From positions 62,001 to 126,000 of the forward strand of contig OY760226.1 in the NCBI GenBank assembly GCA_963663395.1: DNA of 64,000 bases. The letters run 5' to 3'. The stretch's first letter is position 1. Each line of letters starts with the position of its first letter. Both the position numbers and the translations under genes were made by a program. The notes beneath the pieces are model-generated. The model saw only the letters and a program-made list of their open reading frames with translations, was not told the DNA's origin and made no database searches. Shown here in pieces: positions 9,291 through 16,570 of the stretch. This stretch comes from Azophilus sp963663395 (GTDB lineage: Bacteria; Pseudomonadota; Gammaproteobacteria; Pseudomonadales; Azotimanducaceae).

Positions 9291-10292
9291 TCAGCCCAGC
9301 AACTCGTTGGCCCGGTCGATCAACGGCGTCATCGACAGGGCGGTTTCCTCCCAGGTCGGGTCCGGGCGCTTGCCGCGCCGGTGGAGACTCAAGTTGAGGC
9401 CGGTGATGATGGCGAACTTGTAGGCAGCCAGCGCCCGGAACCAGTTGACGTCCGGCAGCGGCTCGCCCTGTGCCTCGCTGTACAGGCCGATCAGGGCATC
9501 CGGATCCAGGAACATCGGACGGTGCCTGCGCTCGCCGCCCCAGGCCTCCCGGTCACTGAAGGTCACCATCCAGCCCAGGTCGTTCAGGGTCGCACCGATG
9601 CCGGTCAGCTCCCAGTCGATCACCGCCCTGAGCCGCGCAGTGTCGGTGGAACAGAACAGGTTTGCGACCTGAAAGTCGCCGTGAAAGACGCCGACCGGCG
9701 CGCTCTGCGGGATGTTGTCGAGCAGTTTCCGCCGCACGACCGGGACGTCGCTGAGGCATTCCGGGTCCGCCGCGCGCTCGTAGAACCGGTCCCAGCGCAC
9801 CACGTCGTCCGCGAAGGGCACCGCATCGCCCAGGTAGGGCGTTACGGAAGGGTCGAGGCGGTGTATGCCGGCCAATGCCTGCATCACCTGCCGGCCGAGG
9901 TCGAACAACCGGCTTTCCGAAAGGCCGGCGCCCCATTCTCCCGGGCCGAGCCGCAAGACGTCCCCGGCCAGCCAGGGCACCACGAAATAGGGGCAGCCGA
10001 ACCAATCCAGGTCGTCGCCCGACCACCTGACCGAACAGTGCGGCACATCGGTGCCGTCCAGGGCGTTCAGTACCTCCACCTGCCGCAGCACGTCCGCCGT
10101 TCCCCGCCAGTTGACGTTCGGCGGTGGCAGGCGGATGAACCAGGACTCGACATCGCCCCCGTGCTCCACGCGAAAACCGTACGCGAAGCCGGCATGCCCG
10201 GGCATATTCACCACGTCGAAGACCCGGGCCCCATTTCCGTACCTGTCTTCGCAGAACGGCCCCAGGCGCCGTTCGAGTTCATCGAGCTCCAC
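9291..10292 (-). CDS. APH-family small-molecule or acyl-CoA phosphotransferase
   Basis: A protein-kinase-fold enzyme of 333 residues. The Brenner motif 'GVFHGDFQVANLF' (catalytic Asp, metal Asn) and the metal-binding 'AVIDWELTGIG' are intact, so it is a likely active kinase. The start is taken as the GTG at 10292, five bases after the stop of the acyl-CoA synthetase. The frame continues upstream inside that gene but without family character. The pairing of an APH-type kinase with an AMP-forming acyl-CoA ligase recalls LvaA/LvaE of levulinate catabolism, where the kinase phosphorylates 4-hydroxyacyl-CoA. A similar role here is an inference. An antibiotic-resistance role is unlikely in this context. 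Confidence 0.82.
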   Translation of the reverse strand: MELDELERRLGPFCEDRYGNGARVFDVVNMPGHAGFAYGFRVEHGGDVESWFIRLPPPNVNWRGTADVLRQVEVLNALDGTDVPHCSVRWSGDDLDWFGCPYFVVPWLAGDVLRLGPGEWGAGLSESRLFDLGRQVMQALAGIHRLDPSVTPYLGDAVPFADDVVRWDRFYERAADPECLSDVPVVRRKLLDNIPQSAPVGVFHGDFQVANLFCSTDTARLRAVIDWELTGIGATLNDLGWMVTFSDREAWGGERRHRPMFLDPDALIGLYSEAQGEPLPDVNWFRALAAYKFAIITGLNLSLHRRGKRPDPTWEETALSMTPLIDRANELLG

Positions 10293-10296
10293 GAAT

Positions 10297-11841
10297 TCAG
10301 ACCGGCGCCGGCCCGGGATATTGATCCCGCAGCATGAACTTGAGGATCTTGCCGCTGGGATTGCGCGGAATCTCGTCGGTGAACACCACGCCCTTGGGCT
10401 GCTTGAAGCGGGCCAGGCGCCCCTGGCAGTAGTCGAACACATCCGCTTCGGTGAGCCCCTCGGACGACCTGACCACCACCGCCAGCGGACTCTCCCCCCA
10501 GGTCTCGCTGGGTTGGCCGATCACCGCGGCGTCGACGATGTCGGCATGGGTCACCAGCACCCCCTCTATCTCGGCGGGATAGACGTTCTCGCCGCCGGAA
10601 ATGATCATGTCCTTGATGCGGTCCTGGATGGCAACGAACCCCTCCTCGTCCATGGTCGCCACATCGCCGGTGTGCAGCCAGCCGTCGACGATGGTTTCCG
10701 CCGTTGCCTCCGGGCGGTTCCAGTACTCGCGCATGATGTGGGCGCCGGCCACCAGCACCTCGCCGGCTTCGCCCGGTGCACAGTCTTCGCCCGCCTCGTT
10801 CACTACCCGCACCTCCGTGTGGTAGAACGACTTGCCCGTGGAATCCGGTTTGCGCAGCGAGTCTTCCGCGTCCATGAGGCAGGCCGGGCCGCAGGTCTCG
10901 GTGAGCCCGTAAACCTGCCGGACGCCGATTCCGAGGTCCATGTAGCGCTGGGTGAGCGATACCGGCACCGGAGCGGCCCCGGTCATGATCCAGCGCAACC
11001 TTGAGTAATCGAACCGCTCGAAGTCCGGAACCTGCAGCATGAAGTTCAGCATGGCCGGCACCATCAGCGCGATTGTCACGCGTTCCCGCTCGAGCAGTTC
11101 CCAGGCAAGCTGCGGTGTGAAGCTGCGCATGACAACCGAAGTCGCGCCCCGGTAGACATTCACGGCGCAGGGGGTCAGGGCCCCGACATGGAACATGGGC
11201 AGTGCGCCTAGAAAGCGATCGTCTTCCCGGTAGTGGGTGTTGGCGGCAATGGTGAGAATGGCCCAGACGGATGTGTTGTGCGTATGCACCACGCCCTTGG
11301 GCAGCCCGGTGGTGCCCGAGGTGTACATGATGTACAGCATGTCGTCGTCAGCAGCGCCGACTTCCGGTTCCGACGCCGCTCCGGCATCCCGGAACCGCTG
11401 GTAACTTTCCGCAAACCAGGCGATATCCGCCTCGCCTTCGACCTGCAGCCACTGCCGGATGTCGGTCTTCTCGCCGCGCCCGTGCAGGTCGCCCACCGTA
11501 TCGATGAATTCCTCGCCGAAGATGAGCCGGGTGGTGCCGCTGTCCTTCAGGATGAACTCCAGTTCATCTGCCACCAGCCGCCAGTTGAGCGGCACCACCA
11601 CAGCGCCGATCTTGGCGAGCCCGAAATAGGCTTCCATGAATTCAGCACTGTTCATCAGCAGCAGGCCGACCCGCTCCTCCTTGCAAACCCCGGCCTCGGC
11701 AAAGGCGTTCGCGATCCGGTTGCTGCGCTCGTTGAGTTCGGCGAACGTCAGCCTGAGATCGGCATGACTGTCGACGTACGCCTCCCTGTGCGGGCTGAGA
11801 AATGCCCGCTTGGTCAGGAACAGGCCCAGGTTGTTCTGCAT
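10297..11841 (-). CDS. AMP-forming acyl-CoA synthetase
   Basis: A 514-residue ANL-superfamily ligase that activates a carboxylic acid with ATP and CoA. The P-loop-like motif 'MYTSGTTGLPKGVVHTH' is followed by 'QVYGLTETCGP' (A5), 'GWLHTGDVATMDEEGF' (A7), 'IISGGENVYPAEIEGVL' (A8) and the catalytic Lys in 'PRNPSGKILKFMLR'. The start ATG at 11841 has an excellent GGAGGAGAC ribosome site. The preceding in-frame residues are therefore not part of the protein. It is the first gene of a tight two-gene unit with the APH-type kinase. The substrate is not readable, but a medium-chain or branched acid is plausible. Confidence 0.92.
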   Translation of the reverse strand: MQNNLGLFLTKRAFLSPHREAYVDSHADLRLTFAELNERSNRIANAFAEAGVCKEERVGLLLMNSAEFMEAYFGLAKIGAVVVPLNWRLVADELEFILKDSGTTRLIFGEEFIDTVGDLHGRGEKTDIRQWLQVEGEADIAWFAESYQRFRDAGAASEPEVGAADDDMLYIMYTSGTTGLPKGVVHTHNTSVWAILTIAANTHYREDDRFLGALPMFHVGALTPCAVNVYRGATSVVMRSFTPQLAWELLERERVTIALMVPAMLNFMLQVPDFERFDYSRLRWIMTGAAPVPVSLTQRYMDLGIGVRQVYGLTETCGPACLMDAEDSLRKPDSTGKSFYHTEVRVVNEAGEDCAPGEAGEVLVAGAHIMREYWNRPEATAETIVDGWLHTGDVATMDEEGFVAIQDRIKDMIISGGENVYPAEIEGVLVTHADIVDAAVIGQPSETWGESPLAVVVRSSEGLTEADVFDYCQGRLARFKQPKGVVFTDEIPRNPSGKILKFMLRDQYPGPAPV

Positions 11842-12128
11842 GTCTCCTCCTCGGTGCCCGGGCCTCGGCGCCCGGTGAATGGTCCGGCGACAGTTCGCGA
11901 AGCGCGCATTCTGCCTTTTCCCCAATCCCGCCGCAGCTATCTAGCCCGACCTGTTCATGAATGAACTACTGCGGCAGTCAATAGCAGCGGAATCGCATAG
12001 CCCCAGAAGCCGTTCCGCCACTTTGTCCGGTGCGCCCCTCGGGCAGTCTCCGGAAGGCGTGGCAGCAACTTGGAAGCCACCGCAATTCGCCCGGAAACGA
12101 AACGTAACAAATTTTCGTGGAATTTTTC

Positions 12129-12156
12129 TTGCTACGAGTGTCTAAATTCGTACAAT
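12129..12156 (+). promoter_or_regulatory. predicted promoter of small RNA 1
   Basis: TTGCTA and TACAAT are separated by 16 bp, a good sigma-70 arrangement in an unusually AT-rich stretch. A GTAC tetramer straddles the start of the -10 box (12150-12153), as it also does at the second sRNA promoter. Confidence 0.5.
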
Positions 12157-12162
12157 GCCCGG

Positions 12163-12290
12163 CTTCGCTCATGGGCTTTGTTTCAAAGTCCTGGTCGGAG
12201 AAACAGGCGTGGCGCGGTTCTCTCTCCCCTTCCTCCCTTGACCGCGAAGACAGCACCCCACAAGGTCTGTCGCCACGCCTTCTCTTTTTC
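12163..12290 (+). ncRNA. predicted small RNA 1 with C/U-rich loops
   Basis: The boundaries are inferred from the promoter and terminator. A closing helix GGCGTGGCG/CGCCACGCC (12206-12214 with 12271-12279, 9 bp, perfect) is followed at once by a U-rich tail, TTCTCTTTTTC, so it doubles as an intrinsic terminator. Inside are two hairpins. One is CGCGGT/ACCGCG, with a loop made almost only of C and U (TCTCTCTCCCCTTCCTCCC). The other is ACAG/CTGT with a CACCCCAC loop. A 5' hairpin, GGGCTTTG-TTT-CAAAGTCC, lies at about 12173-12191. The C-rich loops could pair with G-rich Shine-Dalgarno sequences, as in known 'CCUCC-loop' sRNAs. The same architecture and the string TCCTCCCTT recur in the RNA at 13399-13512. 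No open reading frame fits the region. Confidence 0.6.
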
Positions 12291-12291
12291 T

Positions 12292-12391
12292 GCACCCGAA
12301 TTGACCAAACAACCGCCCCCGGTTGCGGGTGCGCCCCTGGGGCAACTGGACACCCGTTCCTGAAGCTGTAGAATCTGTCCACCTGTTGTAC
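12292..12391 (+). promoter_or_regulatory. nested hairpins and predicted merR promoter
   Basis: GCACCCG/CGGGTGC (12292-12298 with 12326-12332) encloses CAACCG-CCCC-CGGTTG, another stem with a CCCC loop. Next comes a possible promoter, CTGGAC and TAGAAT with a 17-bp spacer (12346-12374). A GTAC (12388-12391) sits between the predicted transcription start and the merR start codon. This would suit autoregulation. Confidence 0.4.
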
Positions 12392-12397
12392 TGGTCA

Positions 12398-13306
12398 ATG
12401 CGACCTTGTATGGAGCTTGACGACGACCTTTACCGGATCGGAACGGTAGCGAGCCTCACCGGCATCGCGGTCGAGCGTCTGCGCGCCTGGGACCGCCGCT
12501 ACGGCCTGGCGCCCGCCCACCGCGCCGGCAAGACCCGCTTCTACGATCGCGCCCAGCTCGAGCGGCTGAAACGCATGAAGCAACTCATCGACGAGGGTCA
12601 GCCCATCTCGAGCCTCGTCGACCTTTCCGACGAGCAGCTGGCGGGCCGGCTCAGCGCCAGCCATCGCATTACCGCCTACCGGCCGCGCGTGGGCCTGATT
12701 GGCCCGAACCTGCTCGTCCTCGAGCACGCATCCGACACCAACGCCGAAGTGACGGCCCGCTGGGCCAACATGAACGCCTTCGTCGCCCACTCCGACGCAT
12801 CTCCGGCACCAGACGTCATCGCCGTGCAACTGCCGGTGCTTCGCACACAACCCATTGAACAGATTGAGGAAGCCTTTCCCGAGGCGCGGGTAGTCGCGCT
12901 TTACCAGTTCGCCACCGACAAGCACCTGAACCGGGTGCGGGACCGCGGCGTCGCGGCGCTGCAATGGCCGGCGGGCTGGGCGGAAATCGAACAGGCCTGC
13001 CTTGCCGGTTCACTGCGCCCGCTGCGGGCCGCGCGCACGGCGCCGCGCCGGTTCACCGACGAGCAACTGATCGCCATCGCGGCCAGTGCCACCGATCCGA
13101 GCCAGTCGCCCCGGCACCTTGTTGACCTGATTACCCGCTTGAACGCCTTTGCCGAGTACACCCTGGCCTGGCAGGAGGCCGACGAAGCCCCCGCCGGGGC
13201 CGTGGCCCTGCACGAGCGCATCCACGGCGATGTGACCCATGCCCGGGCGCAGCTCGAAGCCGCCCTGGAGGCGATGGCCGATGCTGAAGAGTTGCTGGCG
13301 GGCTAG
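12398..13306 (+). CDS. MerR-family regulator with degenerate B12-binding-like domain
   Basis: A cytoplasmic transcription factor of 302 residues. Residues 9-75 are a MerR winged-helix domain ('YRIGTVASLTGIAVERLRAWDRRYGL', 'RFYDRAQLERLKRMKQLID', 'ISSLVDLSD'). After a linker, 'YRPRVGLIGPNLLVLEH' through 'ARVVALYQFATDKHLNRVRDRGVAAL' looks like a flavodoxin/B12-type domain. The DxHxxG cobalamin motif of CarH and LitR is absent, so cobalamin is probably not bound at the usual His. The overall plan resembles MlrA-like regulators, which bind palindromes containing TGTACA. GTAC half-sites occur at its own promoter and at the promoters of the two flanking sRNAs. The ATG could be 12398 or 12410; neither has a strong ribosome site. 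Confidence 0.8.
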   Translation: MRPCMELDDDLYRIGTVASLTGIAVERLRAWDRRYGLAPAHRAGKTRFYDRAQLERLKRMKQLIDEGQPISSLVDLSDEQLAGRLSASHRITAYRPRVGLIGPNLLVLEHASDTNAEVTARWANMNAFVAHSDASPAPDVIAVQLPVLRTQPIEQIEEAFPEARVVALYQFATDKHLNRVRDRGVAALQWPAGWAEIEQACLAGSLRPLRAARTAPRRFTDEQLIAIAASATDPSQSPRHLVDLITRLNAFAEYTLAWQEADEAPAGAVALHERIHGDVTHARAQLEAALEAMADAEELLAG

Positions 13307-13331
13307 ATTGGGCCCAATCCGGACAAAACCC

Positions 13332-13392
13332 GTACAAAAATCAAATTAATTCAAAAATAGGGGTTGACGGCAGGTTTTGTACTGTACATAAT
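13332..13392 (+). promoter_or_regulatory. strong predicted promoter with GTAC operators, small RNA 2
   Basis: TTGACG (13364-13369) and CATAAT (13387-13392) have an ideal 17-bp spacer and sit in an AT-rich tract. The spacer holds TTTTGTAC (13375-13382), and the 11-bp palindrome TGTAC-T-GTACA (13379-13389) overlaps the -10 box. An inverted GTACAAAA lies upstream at 13332-13339. This is the arrangement expected of a repressor or MerR-type operator. Confidence 0.65.
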
Positions 13393-13398
13393 CCCTCC

Positions 13399-13512
13399 CC
13401 AATCAGTTACAAGGCGTGCCAGCAACTTCGACGCAGTCCTCCCTTTCAAGTGTCCTTCCCCCCAGAAGAGAAGTTGCTTTCAGAATATCCCCCTTTCTGA
13501 CACGCCTTTTTT
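13399..13512 (+). ncRNA. predicted small RNA 2 with C-rich loops
   Basis: About 114 nt from the predicted start to the terminator. GGCGTG (13413-13418) pairs with CACGCC (13501-13506), followed by six T. Inside, AGCAACTTC (13421-13429) pairs perfectly with GAAGTTGCT (13470-13478), and TCAGAA pairs with TTCTGA (13480-13500). The large loop contains TCCTCCCTTTC and TCCTTCCCCCC; the small loop contains ATCCCCCTT. The plan (closing helix plus terminator tail, C/U-rich hairpin, CCCC-loop hairpin) matches the predicted RNA at 12163-12290. The convergent kinase gene ends at 13547, so the RNA has no downstream reading frame of its own. Confidence 0.7.
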
Positions 13513-13546
13513 CCACACCCTCCGCAAGACGCCCGGCCTGGCCGGT

Positions 13547-14560
13547 TCAGTCGCCGCCAGACAGTAATTCCAGCGCAACCCCGGCGCGCACGGCGACGCC
13601 GCTCTTGTAGGTCTCCAGATCGAAGTCATCGCGCGTTCCCATCGCTCCGACGAGATACCGCTTGTAGACGCCCTGTCCGATCGCCGCCAGGCGCCAGTGG
13701 GAAAAGGCCCGGTAGTAGCCGATGCCACCCAGGTCCCGCCCGGTCATCTGCCCATACCGGTCGCTGATCGCCTGCCGGGAAGGAAAACCACCGGCAGCGG
13801 TGGTGGCTTCCCCTGCCTCGTCCTCGCCGGGAGCGATCCAGGAGTTCAGCAGGTAGCCGACATCCGCCAGCGGGTCGCCCAGCGTACAGAGTTCCCAATC
13901 GAGTACGGCGCGGACGCGCCCGCCGCCGACAATCATGTTCCCCAGCCGAAAGTCGCCGTGCACGATGGCCGAGCCGACCTGGTCCGGCATCCGCTCTTCC
14001 AGGATGCGCGCCGTTTCTTCCATTTCAGGAATCTCGTGGGTCTTCGATGCCTCCCACTGCCGCTTCCAGCGCTTCATCTGGCGCGCCAGGTAAGCTTCCC
14101 GGCGCCCCAGGTCACCCAGGCCGACGGTATCCGGTTCCAGGTTGTGCAGCCGGGCAAGCACCTCTACGGCATGCGTGCCAATCGCGAAACGCTGGTCTTC
14201 GCCCAGTTGTCTCGCCGCCGCGGCGTCATGCAGCACATCCCCCTCGACGAAAGCCATGATGTAGAAGGGCGCGCCGTTCACGTCGGTATCGCGGCAGAGG
14301 GCAAGCGCCCCCGGTACGGGCACATCAGAGTCCCTGAGCCCGAAGATGATCTTGTGCTCCCGGCCCATGTCATGGGCACTCTGCAGCACATGGCCCAGCG
14401 GTGGCCGCCGCAGCACCCAGGCGGACCCCGCCCGGTCCACGAAGCGGTAGGTCAGGTTGGAATGGCCGCCGGCGATCAGCGAGAACTCCAGCGGCGGCTC
14501 CAGATCCTCGATGTGCGCGACGAGCCACTTTGTGACCTTCTCTTCGTTGATGCCTTCCAC
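13547..14560 (-). CDS. APH/ACAD10-like phosphotransferase
   Basis: A kinase-fold protein of 337 residues close to the phosphotransferase domain of ACAD10/11 and to LvaA. Visible motifs are 'SLIAGGHSNLTYRF' (nucleotide loop), 'WVLRRPPLGHVLQSAHDMGREHKI', 'AIVHGDFRLGNMIV' (catalytic Asp) and 'AVLDWELCTLGDPLADVGYLLNSW'. The GTG at 14560 is preferred because TTGAGGACGG precedes it. In ACAD10/11 and in levulinate pathways this domain phosphorylates 4-hydroxyacyl-CoA so that the phosphate can be eliminated. The acyl-CoA dehydrogenase and hydratase genes a few kb away fit that role. It is convergent with the predicted sRNA 2 and divergent from the nitroreductase. Confidence 0.88.
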   Translation of the reverse strand: MEGINEEKVTKWLVAHIEDLEPPLEFSLIAGGHSNLTYRFVDRAGSAWVLRRPPLGHVLQSAHDMGREHKIIFGLRDSDVPVPGALALCRDTDVNGAPFYIMAFVEGDVLHDAAAARQLGEDQRFAIGTHAVEVLARLHNLEPDTVGLGDLGRREAYLARQMKRWKRQWEASKTHEIPEMEETARILEERMPDQVGSAIVHGDFRLGNMIVGGGRVRAVLDWELCTLGDPLADVGYLLNSWIAPGEDEAGEATTAAGGFPSRQAISDRYGQMTGRDLGGIGYYRAFSHWRLAAIGQGVYKRYLVGAMGTRDDFDLETYKSGVAVRAGVALELLSGGD

Positions 14561-14771
14561 GCTCGTTCCGTCCTCAAGGGTGGATTTAAATGTAAACCTT
14601 TTGAACGCCCGGGGGGAACCGGCGCCGGGCCGCAAACGGCCCGTTCATCACGTGCAGCGGCTTGACGGCGCGGCGCGACAGTCCGCGTGCATCCGGCCGA
14701 CACGACGCCGGGCTTTCGCCACAGGCTGTTAGGCGCTAGTCTCTCGGCACCACCGACAGGGAGCCCGTTTC

Positions 14772-15428
14772 ATGTCCACCGATGCCTTGTACGACCTCAT
14801 GCGCAATCAGCGCGCCATCCGCCGGCTAAGGCCGGACGCAATCCCGGAGGATGTGTTGCAGCGCATCATGCAGGCCGCCGCCTGGGCACCCACCGGCGGC
14901 AACCGGCAGCCCTGGCGGGTCGTCATGGTGCATGACCGGGCGACCAAGGAACGCCTGGGCGAGCTATACACGGTGCACTGGGACAATTTCACGAAGATCT
15001 ACCGGAAACGCTTCGTCGACGCACCCGAGGAACGGCGTCTCAAGGAAGAACGCACCATCGCCGCGGGCGACCACCTGGCCGCGCACTTCGGAGATTGCCC
15101 GGTCGTCGCCGTCGTCTGCTTCAACCCAAAATTCATGGCGGTCACCGATGCCGGGCAGGACCGGGTGTCGGTGGTCGGCGGCGGCTCCGTCTACACGGCG
15201 GTTCAGAACCTCATGCTCGCCTGCCAGGCCGAGGGGGTGGGATGCGTACTGACCACGCTGCTCTGCATGGACGAACCCGCCGTGCGCGAACTGCTCGGCA
15301 TCGATGCCGACTGGTATACCGCCGCCCACGTGCCCATGGGCTACCCGGTGGCCGGCGGCTACGGGCCAACCGCCCGAATGCCCGTTGCCGAACTTTTCTA
15401 CAAGGACACCTGGGGAACCCCGATCTGA
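14772..15428 (+). CDS. nitroreductase-family flavoprotein
   Basis: A 218-residue FMN-dependent NAD(P)H oxidoreductase of the nitroreductase fold. It begins with the typical 'LYDLMRNQRAIRRLRPDAIPEDVLQRIMQAAAWAPTGGNRQPWRVVMV' region (FMN phosphate and ribityl contacts in RxxR and the 'SGGNxQPW'-like motif). It continues with 'VGGGSVYTAVQNLMLACQAEGVGCVLTT' and a C-terminal 'VPMGYPVAGGYGPTAR' motif. GGGAG precedes the ATG. It is followed after 49 bp by an enoyl-CoA hydratase on the same strand, so the two probably form an operon. The physiological acceptor is unknown. Confidence 0.9.
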   Translation: MSTDALYDLMRNQRAIRRLRPDAIPEDVLQRIMQAAAWAPTGGNRQPWRVVMVHDRATKERLGELYTVHWDNFTKIYRKRFVDAPEERRLKEERTIAAGDHLAAHFGDCPVVAVVCFNPKFMAVTDAGQDRVSVVGGGSVYTAVQNLMLACQAEGVGCVLTTLLCMDEPAVRELLGIDADWYTAAHVPMGYPVAGGYGPTARMPVAELFYKDTWGTPI

Positions 15429-15477
15429 GTTTCCGCCATCCCGAGCCGCAGCCCGCCCACGATTCCAGGAAAAGAAC

Positions 15478-16269
15478 ATGGACTTCAGCACCTACGAACG
15501 CATGCGCATCAGCCGCAACGGCCGCATCCTCACAATTGCCCTGGACAACGGCAAGATCAACGCCGTCGACAGCACCATGCACCACGAACTGGCCCGGGTG
15601 TTCCTGGACGCCCAGGACGACGAAGACAGCGACCTTGTCATACTGACCGGCACCGGCCGGGCCTTCTGCGCCGGCGGCGACATGGACTGGTTCCAGAAGC
15701 ATATCGAGGATCCGAGAACCTTTCGCGCCATCGCCCCGGAAGCCAAGCGCATCGTGACCTCTCTCCTCGACCTGGAGAAACCGCTGATCTGCCGGCTGAA
15801 CGGCGCCGCTGCCGGCCTGGGCGCCACCATCGCGCTCATGAGCGACATCATCATTGCCGCCGATACGGCCCGCATCGGCGACCCGCACATCAAGGTTGGC
15901 CTGGTGGCCGGAGACGGCGGCGCCATCATCTGGCCGCAGCTCATCGGTTTCGCCCGGGCCAAGGAACTGCTGCTCACCGGCGACCTGCTGACCGCGGCCG
16001 AAGCCGCCGGTCTCGGCCTCGTCAACTACGCGGTACCCGCCGATGAACTCGATGCAAAGGTCGACGAAATCGCCGGCAAGATTCTCGGCAATCCGCGCTG
16101 GGCGGTGCGCTGGACCAAGACGGTCACCAACATCCCGTTGCGGGAACTGGCCGCCCGGCTTGCCGACCCGGCCCTCGCCTACGAGATACTCACCAATCTA
16201 AGCGCCGACCGGAAGGAGGCCGTCGCCGCCTTTGTCGAGCGGCGCAAACCGGAATTCACCGGGGAATAA
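15478..16269 (+). CDS. enoyl-CoA hydratase/isomerase (crotonase) family protein
   Basis: 263 residues of crotonase fold. Oxyanion-hole segments are 'GTGRAFCAGGDMDWF' and 'LNGAAAGLGATIALMSDIIIAADTARIGDP'. Then comes 'IKVGLVAGDGGAIIWPQLIGFARAKELLLTGDLLTAAEA'. In typical hydratases a Glu occupies the position near 'VAGDGG'; here it is Asp, so the exact reaction (hydration, isomerisation or another crotonase chemistry) is open. The start ATG at 15478 follows AGGAAAAGA. It lies 49 bp after the nitroreductase and before a structured repeat that precedes an acyl-CoA dehydrogenase. Confidence 0.9.
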   Translation: MDFSTYERMRISRNGRILTIALDNGKINAVDSTMHHELARVFLDAQDDEDSDLVILTGTGRAFCAGGDMDWFQKHIEDPRTFRAIAPEAKRIVTSLLDLEKPLICRLNGAAAGLGATIALMSDIIIAADTARIGDPHIKVGLVAGDGGAIIWPQLIGFARAKELLLTGDLLTAAEAAGLGLVNYAVPADELDAKVDEIAGKILGNPRWAVRWTKTVTNIPLRELAARLADPALAYEILTNLSADRKEAVAAFVERRKPEFTGE

Positions 16270-16288
16270 CGCCGGAATCCCGGGAGAA

Positions 16289-16524
16289 TTGTTCCCTGAA
16301 AGTTTCCGCCCCGGCGCGCCGGGGCGCTGACGCGGTGCGCTAAAGCGCAGGGAACAACGGTTGGATGTACGATGAGAGCGGGTGTGAGGTGCGGGCCTCC
16401 AGCACCTTTAAAGCACTTCAGCGCGCTAAGAATCCACCGACAGCGCGCTCGCTTAGCGTGCAGGAGGCCCGTACCTCGCGCCCGCTCGGCGCTTGGAAAG
16501 CCAATTCCGATAAAGTGGTCCATG
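16289..16524 (+). repeat. 236-bp structured intergenic repeat, copy 1
   Basis: Nearly the same sequence recurs in the same orientation at 38923-39161. Internal structure: TTGTTCCCTG pairs with CAGGGAACAA. A perfect 16-bp palindrome, CCCCGGCGCGCCGGGG, lies at 16309-16324. A long inverted repeat of 25-bp arms (16376-16400 with 16463-16487, starting GAGCGGGTGTGAGG) encloses a smaller one (GCGCTAAG/CTTAGCG). The copies end at about the same AATTCCGA.AAAGTG. Both lie just upstream of plus-strand genes. Short open frames inside it are not conserved as proteins. Confidence 0.85.
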
Positions 16525-16570
16525 CGAGCGCAAGAAGACGCCCCTCGCATATTGAATGGAGGAATGACCG

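Noticed and set aside
10293..10442. N-terminal extension of the APH-type kinase inside the acyl-CoA synthetase gene
   Set aside because: The extension is Ser/Arg/Cys-rich without family similarity; the GTG at 10292 gives the normal length.
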